Below, in pieces: positions 45,177-53,625 of a DNA stretch of 64,000 nt. Every line of letters starts with the position of its first letter. Positions within the stretch are counted from its first letter, which is position 1. Position numbers and translations under genes: made by a program. The notes beneath the pieces are model-generated. The model was not told the DNA's origin. It did not search any database and worked only from the letters and a program-made list of their open reading frames with translations. Source of the stretch: Aquimarina sp. Aq78 (GTDB lineage Bacteria > Bacteroidota > Bacteroidia > Flavobacteriales > Flavobacteriaceae); contig NZ_OMKA01000023.1 of NCBI RefSeq assembly GCF_900299525.1, forward strand, positions 62,001 through 126,000. The letters run 5' to 3'.

Positions 45177-45196
45177 ATTTTCGCTTTTGCGAAAAT
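45177..45196 (+). promoter_or_regulatory. hairpin upstream of hemE
   Basis: ATTTTCGC-TTTT-GCGAAAAT is a perfect 8-bp stem with a T4 loop, ending 12 bases before the hemE ATG. A similar TTTCGCGAAA near-palindrome lies at ~9896-9912. It may regulate translation or be a small dispersed repeat. Confidence 0.4.
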
Positions 45197-45208
45197 TCAC
45201 AACAGCAT

Positions 45209-46240
45209 ATGACAGCACTAAAAAACGATCTATTTCTTAAAGCACTAAAAGGAGAAACTGTAGAACGCCCACCAGTTTGGATGATGCGTCAGGCAGGACG
45301 ATATTTACCAGAGTTTCGCGCACTAAAAGCAAAATATGATTTTTTTACGCGCTGCAGAACACCAGAACTGGCAGCAGAGATAACCGTACAACCTATAGAT
45401 ATCATTGGCCCCGATGCCGCAATCTTGTTCAGTGATATTTTGGTGATCCCGCAAGCAATGAATATCGAAGTCGAAATGAAAGACGGGGTTGGACCCTGGC
45501 TTCCTAATCCAATTCGATCTTTAGCAGATGTAGAACAAGTAATTGTTCCTGATGTTTATGAAGAATTAGGATATGTAATGGATGCGATTAAACTAACAAA
45601 AGAACGATTAGATAACCGTGTTCCTTTAATTGGTTTTGCAGGTTCTCCATGGACGATTTTATGTTATGCTGTACAGGGACAAGGGTCTAAGAATTTTGAT
45701 AAAGCCAAAGAATTGTGTTTTGCACAACCAGAAGCAGCACACCAATTGTTACAAAAAATTACCGATACTACTATTGCATATCTTAAAGCAAAGGTAGCGG
45801 CAGGAGTTAATGCAGTCCAGGTATTTGATAGCTGGGGAGGGATGCTATCACCAGTGGATTATCAGGAATTCTCATGGAAATATATCCAGCAGATTATAGA
45901 TGCACTAAAAGAAGAAACCGAAGTAATTGTTTTTGGAAAAGGATGCTGGTTTGCATTACAGGAAATGGCGCAATCAGGAGCTGCTGCTCTTGGTGTAGAC
46001 TGGACCTGTTCTGCACGTAATGCGCGTTATCTTACCGGAGGAAATATAACATTACAAGGTAATTTTGATCCTTCGAGATTATTATCTCCACCTGCAGAAA
46101 TCAAAAAAATGGTTAAACAAATGATAGATGCTTTTGGTAAAGATCGTTATATCGCTAATTTGGGGCATGGGATTTTACCTAATATTCCTGTAGAGAATGC
46201 TCAAGCATTTGTAGATGCAGTAAAAGAATATCAAGCATAA
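45209..46240 (+). CDS. hemE: uroporphyrinogen decarboxylase
   Basis: The protein has 343 aa. It decarboxylates uroporphyrinogen III to coproporphyrinogen [20 protein letters not shown] near the N-terminus and [22 protein letters not shown] are the family signature blocks; [11 protein letters not shown] and [16 protein letters not shown] are near the C-terminus. It follows hemD after ~85 bases. Confidence 0.97.
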   Translation: MTALKNDLFLKALKGETVERPPVWMMRQAGRYLPEFRALKAKYDFFTRCRTPELAAEITVQPIDIIGPDAAILFSDILVIPQAMNIEVEMKDGVGPWLPNPIRSLADVEQVIVPDVYEELGYVMDAIKLTKERLDNRVPLIGFAGSPWTILCYAVQGQGSKNFDKAKELCFAQPEAAHQLLQKITDTTIAYLKAKVAAGVNAVQVFDSWGGMLSPVDYQEFSWKYIQQIIDALKEETEVIVFGKGCWFALQEMAQSGAAALGVDWTCSARNARYLTGGNITLQGNFDPSRLLSPPAEIKKMVKQMIDAFGKDRYIANLGHGILPNIPVENAQAFVDAVKEYQA

Positions 46241-46242
46241 GA

Positions 46243-46734
46243 ATGAGTATTAGGAGTCTGTTAAGACGATTGAGTTTTAGGCAAATCCTTAGATTAACAG
46301 GGATAATGCTTCAGAATCCGTTACTTATCTATCCAACGTTAAAAGCTACAAGGAGAACCATGATTATTTGTGATTTGCACTATGGAAAAGCACATCATAA
46401 AAATGGAAAAGCTAATGCTTTTCGACATGCGTTATGGAATATATTGATTTGTCGGACTACTTTTAGAATAACCAAAAACAAAGAAAAATCTATAGCCTGG
46501 ACAAAAAAAATTACCGATCTACACGAAAAATTAGCTCCAAACAAACCAATAGAAACTGCGATGGATTTGCATAATAATGAGATCGGTAGAAAATATTTTT
46601 TGGACCTGACCATCGGTTTCGAAGAAGAAATGATCTCTTTTTTAAAGGAAAATACCCAAAAAGCTAAGAAAGTAACAGATATCAAAGAAATACTGGATCA
46701 TAAGGATAAATTGATTTATCTTTTGGAGATGTAG
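46243..46734 (+). CDS. DUF6973-like hypothetical protein
   Basis: The protein has 163 aa. GKANAFRHALWNILICRTTFR (~55-75) and LHNNEIGRKYFLD resemble the 'DUF6973' helical family, in which a conserved H is followed by an NxxG-type motif. It has no signal peptide. It begins 2 bases after the hemE stop. It and the EI24 gene separate hemE from hemF. Confidence 0.55.
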   Translation: MSIRSLLRRLSFRQILRLTGIMLQNPLLIYPTLKATRRTMIICDLHYGKAHHKNGKANAFRHALWNILICRTTFRITKNKEKSIAWTKKITDLHEKLAPNKPIETAMDLHNNEIGRKYFLDLTIGFEEEMISFLKENTQKAKKVTDIKEILDHKDKLIYLLEM

Positions 46735-46760
46735 AAATAAGTAAAAGATAACCCTTCATT

Positions 46761-46810
46761 GGTTTTTAAAAACCGGTGAGATCTATACTAGATTTTGAAA
46801 TATTTCAAAA
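46761..46810. repeat. two perfect palindromes upstream of the EI24 gene
   Basis: GGTTTTTAAAAACC (46761-46774) and TTTTGAAATATTTCAAAA (46793-46810) are exact palindromes within 50 bases, 67-116 bases before the EI24-like start. They could be operator sites or AT-rich hairpins. Confidence 0.45.
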
Positions 46811-46876
46811 ATTGAAACAAAAATGATAAAATGACTACTTATATAAAGGAGTAAATCAATCAAAAAACAGTGACCA

Positions 46877-47665
46877 ATGCTTAAAAATATCATTAACGGG
46901 ATCAAGGCTTATTTCGGGACGTTCAAACTTATTTCAAAATTAGGATTATGGAAATTTTTTGCTGTACCTATTTTGATAAGTGTAATCACAGGATTATCTT
47001 TTATGGCATTAGTGTATTTCTTTTCAGATAATTTGGGTGCTTTAATTGCTCGGATTTGGGTTTGGGAGTGGGGAGCAGAAACATTTGCTACCATTAGTAC
47101 ATATATTGGTGGTTTATTGATCCTGGTGATAGGATTAATATTATATAAGCATATTGTAATGGCATTATCCGCTCCATTTATGAGTCCGGTTTCAGAAAAA
47201 GTAGAAACGCACTTTTTGGGAGAAACAGATCATGTGCATCGCAATACATCATTTAGCCAACAATTATCAAGAGGTATCCGTATTAATGTGCGAAATCTAT
47301 TTAGAGAATTACTATTTATGATTCCGTTGATTATTTTAAGTTTCATTCCGGTTATAGGTATTGCAGCAACAATACTAATCTTTCTCATACAAGCATATTA
47401 TGTAGGTTTTGGTAATATGGATTATACTATGGAACGCCATTTTAATTATAAAGAAAGTATTCGGTTTGTAAGAAAAAATAGAGGAACCGCTATTGGTAAC
47501 GGAATTGTGTTTGTACTCATGTTATTTATACCAATTATAGGATTTATTATCACCTTACCTATATCTGTGGTTGCAGCTTCTACCGAGACTGTGAAAATTT
47601 TGAAAGAAAAAGGATTAATTGAACTAAAAAACACATCCGAAGAGGTTTCCAAAATCGAAGCGTAA
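46877..47665 (+). CDS. EI24/CysZ-like membrane protein
   Basis: The protein has 262 aa with four hydrophobic spans (for example FFAVPILISVITGLSFMALVYFF, LLILVIGLILYKHIVMAL, LLFMIPLIILSFIPVIGIAATILIFLIQAYYV, GNGIVFVLMLFIPIIGFIITLPISVVA). It fits the EI24 (CysZ-related) family, seen in Flavobacteria between hemE and hemF. A sulfate or other transport role is not established here. Confidence 0.75.
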   Translation: MLKNIINGIKAYFGTFKLISKLGLWKFFAVPILISVITGLSFMALVYFFSDNLGALIARIWVWEWGAETFATISTYIGGLLILVIGLILYKHIVMALSAPFMSPVSEKVETHFLGETDHVHRNTSFSQQLSRGIRINVRNLFRELLFMIPLIILSFIPVIGIAATILIFLIQAYYVGFGNMDYTMERHFNYKESIRFVRKNRGTAIGNGIVFVLMLFIPIIGFIITLPISVVAASTETVKILKEKGLIELKNTSEEVSKIEA

Positions 47666-47725
47666 ATAGGGTGGCTAATTTCTATTAGGTTTATAAAATC
47701 TGGTAAGAATATTTACATAATTATA

Positions 47726-48628
47726 ATGAAAGATAAGTTTTATCAATACATACAAGACTTGCAAGATACCATAACCTCTAAATTAGAGAAAATAGATGGT
47801 CAAGCTAAATTTCGAGAAGATCTATGGGAGCGCCCCGAAGGTGGTGGTGGAAGAACCCGAGTGATCGAAAACGGAAATGTATTCGAAAAAGGAGGTGTAA
47901 ATATCTCTGGAGTTCATGGAGCACTTCCTAAAGCCATGCAGAGCTATTTTAATGTAGGTGATGTTGACTTTTTTGCCTGTGGTTTGTCATTAGTATTACA
48001 TCCTAAAAACCCAATGGTGCCAACAGTACATGCTAATTGGCGTTATTTTGAAATGTATGATACAAACGGAACTATCGTAGATAGTTGGTTTGGTGGGGGA
48101 CAGGATTTAACGCCTTATTATCTCTTTGATGAGGATGCAAAACACTTTCACCAGATATGTAAAAACTCTTGTGATGCCCATCACTCGAATTTTTATACTA
48201 CCTACAAGAAGAAATGTGACGAATATTTCTACAATACACATCGTGGAGAAGGTCGTGGAGTAGGAGGTTTGTTTTTTGATTATTGTAAAGCAAATGATAC
48301 GACGTCGATGCAAAACTGGTATGATTTTGTAACCGAAGTCGGGAATAGTTTTTTAGAAGCATATACTCCAATTGTAGAGAGAAGAAAAGATCTGCCATAT
48401 ACCGAAATGCAAAGAGAATGGCAGGAAATTCGACGTGGACGCTATGTAGAATTTAATTTGGTGCACGATAAAGGAACTCTATTTGGACTAAAAACGAATG
48501 GAAGAATAGAAAGTATTCTAATGAGTCTTCCCCCTCATGTGCAGTGGCGATATGATCACCATCCAGAAGCGGGTAGCGAAGAAGCGCGACTAGTAGAAGT
48601 ACTAACAAATCCAAAAGATTGGGTATAA
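47726..48628 (+). CDS. hemF: oxygen-dependent coproporphyrinogen III oxidase
   Basis: The protein has 300 aa. It makes protoporphyrinogen IX from coproporphyrinogen III using O2. GGGGRTRVIENGNVFEKGGVN, HANWRYFEM, WFGGGQDLTPYY and RGRYVEFNLVHDKGTLFGLKTNGRIESILMSLPP are the HemF signatures. Its use of O2 points to an aerobic organism. Confidence 0.97.
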   Translation: MKDKFYQYIQDLQDTITSKLEKIDGQAKFREDLWERPEGGGGRTRVIENGNVFEKGGVNISGVHGALPKAMQSYFNVGDVDFFACGLSLVLHPKNPMVPTVHANWRYFEMYDTNGTIVDSWFGGGQDLTPYYLFDEDAKHFHQICKNSCDAHHSNFYTTYKKKCDEYFYNTHRGEGRGVGGLFFDYCKANDTTSMQNWYDFVTEVGNSFLEAYTPIVERRKDLPYTEMQREWQEIRRGRYVEFNLVHDKGTLFGLKTNGRIESILMSLPPHVQWRYDHHPEAGSEEARLVEVLTNPKDWV

Positions 48629-48643
48629 CCACTTACAATATTT

Positions 48644-49417
48644 ATGTTGAAAATAATTAGAAGGATAGGTCTTATCATTAACTGTAAGACATTTATCATT
48701 ACTTTTCTAGCCCTGATATCCAGCTATGGATGTAGATATTTTGATTTTACGGCTAATTTCCCATTAACTTTAATTGCTACAGCTATTGTTTTTCCAATCG
48801 TTTTTTCTATTGGAGGCGCATATAAGCGTAGAGAAACTGCATTAGATGAATATGGTAGTATCAAAGCGCATGGCAGAGCATTGTATTTTGCAACAATACA
48901 CTGGTTAGAAAATCCACCGGTAGCTCTTAAAGAAGATTTAAAAATTCATTTAGAGGGATTATTGAACGCCTGTAAGCATATGTTTACAAAACCTGTAGCC
49001 GAATTAGAAAATCATGAAAAGGAGGTATACAGAAATTTTACAGAACTATCTTCTTTTATAAAAGAAATGAGAAAACACGGATTACCCTCGGGAGAAGCTT
49101 CACGTTCGAATCAGTTTTTAAGTAAAATGATGATTTCTTTCGAAAAAATTAAACATATCTATCAATATCGTACTCCCAGAACACTAAGAACGTATAGTGA
49201 TATTTTCATAGTCATTCTTCCAATATTATACGGGCCATACTTTGCTTATAAAGCACAAGAATACGCAATAGGATTAGAATTTGCAATGCCAATTTTGTAT
49301 AGCGTTATTTTAGTAGCCTTGGATAATATTCAATCCCATTTAGAAAATCCCTTTGATCAACAAGGAGAAGATGATGTTAATTTTAACGTAGAAAAGTTTA
49401 TTTCTAATTTAGAATAG
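48644..49417 (+). CDS. bestrophin-like membrane protein
   Basis: The protein has 257 aa. It has N-terminal hydrophobic helices (~8-50) and later ones near ~180-225. The segment YRTPRTLRTYSDIFI...LVALDNIQSHLENPFDQQGEDDVN is bestrophin-like (a charged pore region followed by the acidic LENPF motif). Bestrophins are anion channels; a precise function is not known. hemB often follows hemF in related genomes, but here this gene does. Confidence 0.6.
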   Translation: MLKIIRRIGLIINCKTFIITFLALISSYGCRYFDFTANFPLTLIATAIVFPIVFSIGGAYKRRETALDEYGSIKAHGRALYFATIHWLENPPVALKEDLKIHLEGLLNACKHMFTKPVAELENHEKEVYRNFTELSSFIKEMRKHGLPSGEASRSNQFLSKMMISFEKIKHIYQYRTPRTLRTYSDIFIVILPILYGPYFAYKAQEYAIGLEFAMPILYSVILVALDNIQSHLENPFDQQGEDDVNFNVEKFISNLE

Positions 49418-49618
49418 AAAACGGGATAATTGGCCTGTTATTACAATACATAATGCCATATAATACTTACTTAAAAACCAAGAATAGAAATAAAAAATCA
49501 GTTAAAGTGTTTAAAAATTCGGCTGAATGACAATTATGTGGTTTTTTTTTATTAACTTGCAAGACAATCATTTAGGGCTTATCTATAATAATGTTATATT
49601 AATTAACACAAATGCCTT

Positions 49619-50230
49619 ATGAAAAAAATTCTACTATTGCTAATCGTTATCCTTGTTGTAGGGTGCGAATTTTTACCCAAAGAATCTAAGTTTTCTAAAT
49701 TCTCTAAGTTTTCTAAAAACACAATCGAATTTAGAAATAACACTATTGTGCTTACAAGTGGTTATTCTAAAACATCTCCTGAAGAATTTAAAAATAGACT
49801 GGATTCATTAGAAAATAAACCAAAATTTAAAAAGGTTGCTTTACATGAATTGAAAAAAATAGAAGATAAAAAAGTAGATTTCGAACTATTTGTTGATGAA
49901 AACAATGTAGAGAATTACGTATTTATCTATACTTGTGATTTTTATCAGTTTGATGAGCATAGAGCTGCTAGAGTTGTAGCCGCGCTTAATGATCAATTGC
50001 AAGATGAATCTAATGTTCAGGAAGTAAAATATAAAAGAATTCATGGTCGATTTTTCTTTACTCCAACTTCGAAAGTAGTTAAGCTTAAATATCTAAAAGC
50101 CTATAAAAAAGATAGAAAATTTCAGACAGAGTATATAGTTGCGTCAAAATCCGGAGGAATTGGATTGTTGATTAGTAATCTGGAAGATATTGATTTTGAA
50201 AGCTCTATAAAACGATTTGCATCAAAATAA
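49619..50230 (+). CDS. hypothetical lipoprotein with SKF repeats
   Basis: The protein has 203 aa. The signal MKKILLLLIVILVVGC has lipobox VVGC. Just after it, a Ser-Lys-Phe triplet is tandemly repeated (residues ~23-32), probably a slipped-strand repeat. The rest is Lys-rich. I do not recognise a family. Confidence 0.6.
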   Translation: MKKILLLLIVILVVGCEFLPKESKFSKFSKFSKNTIEFRNNTIVLTSGYSKTSPEEFKNRLDSLENKPKFKKVALHELKKIEDKKVDFELFVDENNVENYVFIYTCDFYQFDEHRAARVVAALNDQLQDESNVQEVKYKRIHGRFFFTPTSKVVKLKYLKAYKKDRKFQTEYIVASKSGGIGLLISNLEDIDFESSIKRFASK

Positions 50231-50275
50231 GATTATAGATAGTAATATTTTTTATCTTTATTCTTTTCATAAATC

Positions 50276-50680
50276 ATGCAAAGAGTAAAGATAATTTTTG
50301 TTGTTATTTTCATTGTGAGTTGTGCTCGTAGTGTAGAACCAACTGTAGAAAATATTAATAAAATATTTACGTCTAAAGATTTTACTTTTGAATTTAATAG
50401 CCATACTGGAGATAAAAAATCTCTTAGTTTTAGGAATGATTATCTAGTTTATAAAAGTGATAAACCTACATATCGCAGAGAGATAAATTATGATGAGGTG
50501 CTTTTGATCAACGACTTTATTCAAAAGATCGTTAATCGTCATTCTAAAATATTGGATCCAGAAACATCATCACATTATATTATAAAAAATACAGCGTATA
50601 AAGTAGTAATCATACCAGATCAGGAAGATTACTACTTTGATGCTTTGCTTAAAACATTAAAACTTGATAAGGTAAAATAA
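50276..50680 (+). CDS. hypothetical lipoprotein, 134 aa
   Basis: The signal MQRVKIIFVVIFIVSC has lipobox IVSC, and the mature part is ~118 aa. The C-terminus converges on the kinase gene, 12 bases away. I do not recognise the family. It has the same orientation as the preceding lipoprotein gene. Confidence 0.6.
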   Translation: MQRVKIIFVVIFIVSCARSVEPTVENINKIFTSKDFTFEFNSHTGDKKSLSFRNDYLVYKSDKPTYRREINYDEVLLINDFIQKIVNRHSKILDPETSSHYIIKNTAYKVVIIPDQEDYYFDALLKTLKLDKVK

Positions 50681-50691
50681 GGAATAAACTT

Positions 50692-52044
50692 TTATTCAAA
50701 AAGTAATGAGAATGAGGTCTCCTTATTAGGTATGGAATAAACGGTTAGACTTCCTCCATGCATATGCATGATTTGTTTAGAAAGACTTAAACCAATGCCA
50801 GTACCCTCTTTTTTGGTAGTATAAAAAGGTATAAATATTTGACTCATGATATCTGGATGAATTCCAGGACCATTATCTTTAACTGTTATATATTTTTTCC
50901 CTTCGGGTGTAATTCCCAGAATAAGCATAAGAGTTGCTCTTTCGGTCTCTTTTAAAGCCTGAATTGCATTTTTACACAGGTTTACCAATATCTGGGTAAT
51001 TTGCTTTTCGTCTGCATAAATTTCGAGATCTTCTGTAGTATTAAGAATATCAAAAGAAATGATATTAAAATCAATTTCCTGGCTCATCAAAACTTTTACC
51101 TTTTCTAATAATTCATCTACTTTGATAATTTTCTTATCGGGTACAGGTACATTTAGAAAACTACGATACGATTGTACAAAACTCATTAAATCATTTCCCT
51201 GATTTTTGATTACTTCTAACCCTTTTGCAGTATTGTGAATCTTGTTTTCATCTATCTCTGTAACCGGTATGATTCCACTTTTATCTTTATAATAGCCCAA
51301 AATAGATTCTGATATTGAAGTAATAGGAGTGACAGAATTCATAATTTCATGAGTCAAAACCCTAATGAGTTTTATCCACGAATCTGTTTCTTTTTCATCT
51401 AATTCGTTATGGATATCTTGTATGGTTATTAACCTTAGAACCTCATTGTTTAATACTATTTCTGAAGATTTAATAGCTAGTTGTATAGTCTCTCGCTCAT
51501 TGGTGAGTTGAAAAAGTTTTCGTTCGAATGGTTTGATATTATTAAATAAGCTATATAATTTTTTATCAACCTGTGCTAGTTGTTTTATATGATTTAGTGG
51601 AGTGTAATTTAGTAATTTTTCGACCTTAGGGTTATTAAAAAGAATATGCCCTTTATGATTAAAGGTTAAAATACCAATTTCTGCTTGTTTTAGTATTTCC
51701 TGATAATACTGTTCCTGTCTCTGGTTTTTTAAGTGTACTTCTCGAATTACATCATTAAGACTATTAAGACTTTGATTTAATTCATTAAACGATTTTGGAC
51801 CTCCTTTTTCTGGAAATCGAAGTGTGAAATCTTCATTCTTAATTGAATTAAAAAAATAAGCAATCTTTCTATTATTATGGTTTAAATATTTGATTAAAAA
51901 TATAGTTTGTAATAAAAATAATAATAGAACAAGAAATGAAAAAACATATAATTCTTTAAAAAATGCAAAGGCTAACATTAGTGCGGTTAAGGAAAGCATT
52001 ACGACTCTTAGGATTAGTTGTGTATAGAGATTTCGACTTACCAT
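50692..52044 (-). CDS. sensor histidine kinase paired with an NtrC-type regulator
   Basis: The protein has 450 aa. Two transmembrane helices lie at ~10-50 with almost no periplasmic loop. A PAS-like region (~100-200) follows. The HisKA phosphoacceptor is HEIMNSVTPITS, and the ATPase motifs are NAIQALKE, DNGPGI and GTGIGLSLSKQIMHMHGG. Its ATG overlaps the stop of the regulator gene (TAATG), so the two are co-translated. Signal unknown. Confidence 0.92.
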   Translation of the reverse strand: MVSRNLYTQLILRVVMLSLTALMLAFAFFKELYVFSFLVLLLFLLQTIFLIKYLNHNNRKIAYFFNSIKNEDFTLRFPEKGGPKSFNELNQSLNSLNDVIREVHLKNQRQEQYYQEILKQAEIGILTFNHKGHILFNNPKVEKLLNYTPLNHIKQLAQVDKKLYSLFNNIKPFERKLFQLTNERETIQLAIKSSEIVLNNEVLRLITIQDIHNELDEKETDSWIKLIRVLTHEIMNSVTPITSISESILGYYKDKSGIIPVTEIDENKIHNTAKGLEVIKNQGNDLMSFVQSYRSFLNVPVPDKKIIKVDELLEKVKVLMSQEIDFNIISFDILNTTEDLEIYADEKQITQILVNLCKNAIQALKETERATLMLILGITPEGKKYITVKDNGPGIHPDIMSQIFIPFYTTKKEGTGIGLSLSKQIMHMHGGSLTVYSIPNKETSFSLLFE

Positions 52045-53411
52045 TAGTTTTCTGATTTTTTTATTTTGTTATATAAAGTCTGTCTTGAAATGCCAAGTTG
52101 ATTTGCTGCAGCACTATAGTTTCCATTATGTTTGTCAAGTGCTTTAGCAATCATAAGTCGTTCCATTTCATCAAGAGTTTCTGGGCCTTTATCCAAAGAA
52201 ATTCCCGGATTGGTACTTAATAAAAAATCCGTTGGCTTCAATACATTTCCTTCGCATAAAATTACTGCTCTTTCTATAGTATGTTGTAGTTCCCTTACAT
52301 TTCCTGGCCAGTGATACCCCATTAGTTTTTCTTCGGCAGTAGTATTTATTCGAAGAGACGGTTTACCATATTTTGACGCAAATTTTTTCAGGTAAAAATC
52401 TGCCAGTATCAAGATGTCATTATCTCGTTCTCGAAGTGGGGGTACTTCTATATGAATTGTATTAATTCTATATAGTAAATCTTCACGAAATATACCATCA
52501 TCTACCATTTGACTAAGGTTACAATTAGTAGCACAAACCAGGCGTATGTTTACAGAAATAGATTTATTAGAACCAACCCTTACTACAGTTCTGTTTTGTA
52601 TTGCAGATAATAGTTTTGCCTGAGTTTGTAGCGATAAGTTCCCGATTTCATCAAGAAACAAGGAGCCGTTATTTGCCGCTTCAAACTTTCCCGCTCGATC
52701 TTCTTTGGCATCTGTAAAAGCTCCTTTGGTATGACCAAAAAGCTCACTTTCAAACAATGTTTCTGATATTGAACCCATATCTACACCAATAAAAACTTCA
52801 TTTTTACGAGGAGACATCCTATGTAATTCACGAGCTATTAGTTCTTTCCCTGTTCCATTTTCACCTGTGATCAAAACATTGACATCTGTTTTAGCTACTT
52901 TTCTAACTAAGTTCAAGACAGCGGTAAGTGCTTTAGAATTACCAATAATATAATTACTGTCCTGGTTGATTACTCGTTTCAGATGGTTTTCTTTCTGTTT
53001 TAGTTCTTGTACTTCTTTTCTGGATTTACGAAGTAAAAAAGCTGACTTTATTGTAGCCAGTAGCTTTTCATTATTCCAAGGCTTTAATATAAAATCGGAA
53101 GCTCCTTCTTTTAAGGCTTTTACAGCAAGATCAACAGCACCATAAGCTGTCATCATAATTACCGAAGTATGAGGAGCTTTTTTCTTTATCTCTCTTAGCC
53201 AAAATAAACCTTCATTTCCTGTATTTACACCAGCAGAAAAATTCATGTCTAATGCAACAATATCAAAATCACTTAAATTTTGTAATGAAGAGATTTGATT
53301 TGGATTAGAAATCGTCTTAATATGTTTGTATTCAAACTGCAATAAGATTTCTAGTGCACTTAAGACACTCTTATTATCATCGATGATTAAAATTTTTCCA
53401 TCCTGCATCAT
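52044..53411 (-). CDS. sigma-54-dependent NtrC-type response regulator
   Basis: The protein has 455 aa. Receiver domain with phosphoacceptor Asp55 (IVALDMNF) and Lys110; AAA+ domain with Walker A GENGTGKE (183-190), the sigma-54 contact loop GAFTDA (230-235, a variant of GAFTGA), and Walker B LFLDEIG (251-257). A C-terminal Fis-type HTH is present (GNYSAAANQLGISRQTLYNKIKK). It is divergent from the TolC/HlyD/ABC operon and likely activates it. The variant Asp in the GAFTGA loop is seen in some Bacteroidetes members. Confidence 0.95.
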   Translation of the reverse strand: MMQDGKILIIDDNKSVLSALEILLQFEYKHIKTISNPNQISSLQNLSDFDIVALDMNFSAGVNTGNEGLFWLREIKKKAPHTSVIMMTAYGAVDLAVKALKEGASDFILKPWNNEKLLATIKSAFLLRKSRKEVQELKQKENHLKRVINQDSNYIIGNSKALTAVLNLVRKVAKTDVNVLITGENGTGKELIARELHRMSPRKNEVFIGVDMGSISETLFESELFGHTKGAFTDAKEDRAGKFEAANNGSLFLDEIGNLSLQTQAKLLSAIQNRTVVRVGSNKSISVNIRLVCATNCNLSQMVDDGIFREDLLYRINTIHIEVPPLRERDNDILILADFYLKKFASKYGKPSLRINTTAEEKLMGYHWPGNVRELQHTIERAVILCEGNVLKPTDFLLSTNPGISLDKGPETLDEMERLMIAKALDKHNGNYSAAANQLGISRQTLYNKIKKSEN

Positions 53412-53468
53412 TTGATATTTATGTTAACATAGTAAAACTACAAATTTGAAATAGGACTTATATAGGAG

Positions 53469-53507
53469 TGTAAAATTATTTGACACTATTTGTATAATAA
53501 TTTTACA
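53469..53507. promoter_or_regulatory. perfect 12-bp inverted repeat, candidate activator site (UAS)
   Basis: TGTAAAATTATT (53469-53480) and AATAATTTTACA (53496-53507) are separated by 15 bases. The centre lies ~84 bases before the GG of the candidate sigma-54 promoter, the usual position for an enhancer-binding protein. Confidence 0.55.
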
Positions 53508-53569
53508 TTTCTAAAATTCAGTTTTAATTTTTTTATATTTAAATATCTGATATAAAGGCGTTTATGTTT

Positions 53570-53585
53570 TTGGCATGAGATTAGG
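53570..53585 (+). promoter_or_regulatory. partial sigma-54 (-24/-12) promoter of the efflux operon
   Basis: TTGGCATGAGATTAGG has a good -24 box (TTGGCA) and the correct 10-base spacing from GG to the second doublet. The -12 box is weaker (TTAGG instead of TTGC). It would start transcription ~30 bases before the TolC ATG. Confidence 0.45.
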
Positions 53586-53625
53586 TTAAGGTTTGGTATC
53601 TAAATATTATTTAAGTGTTTAATAA

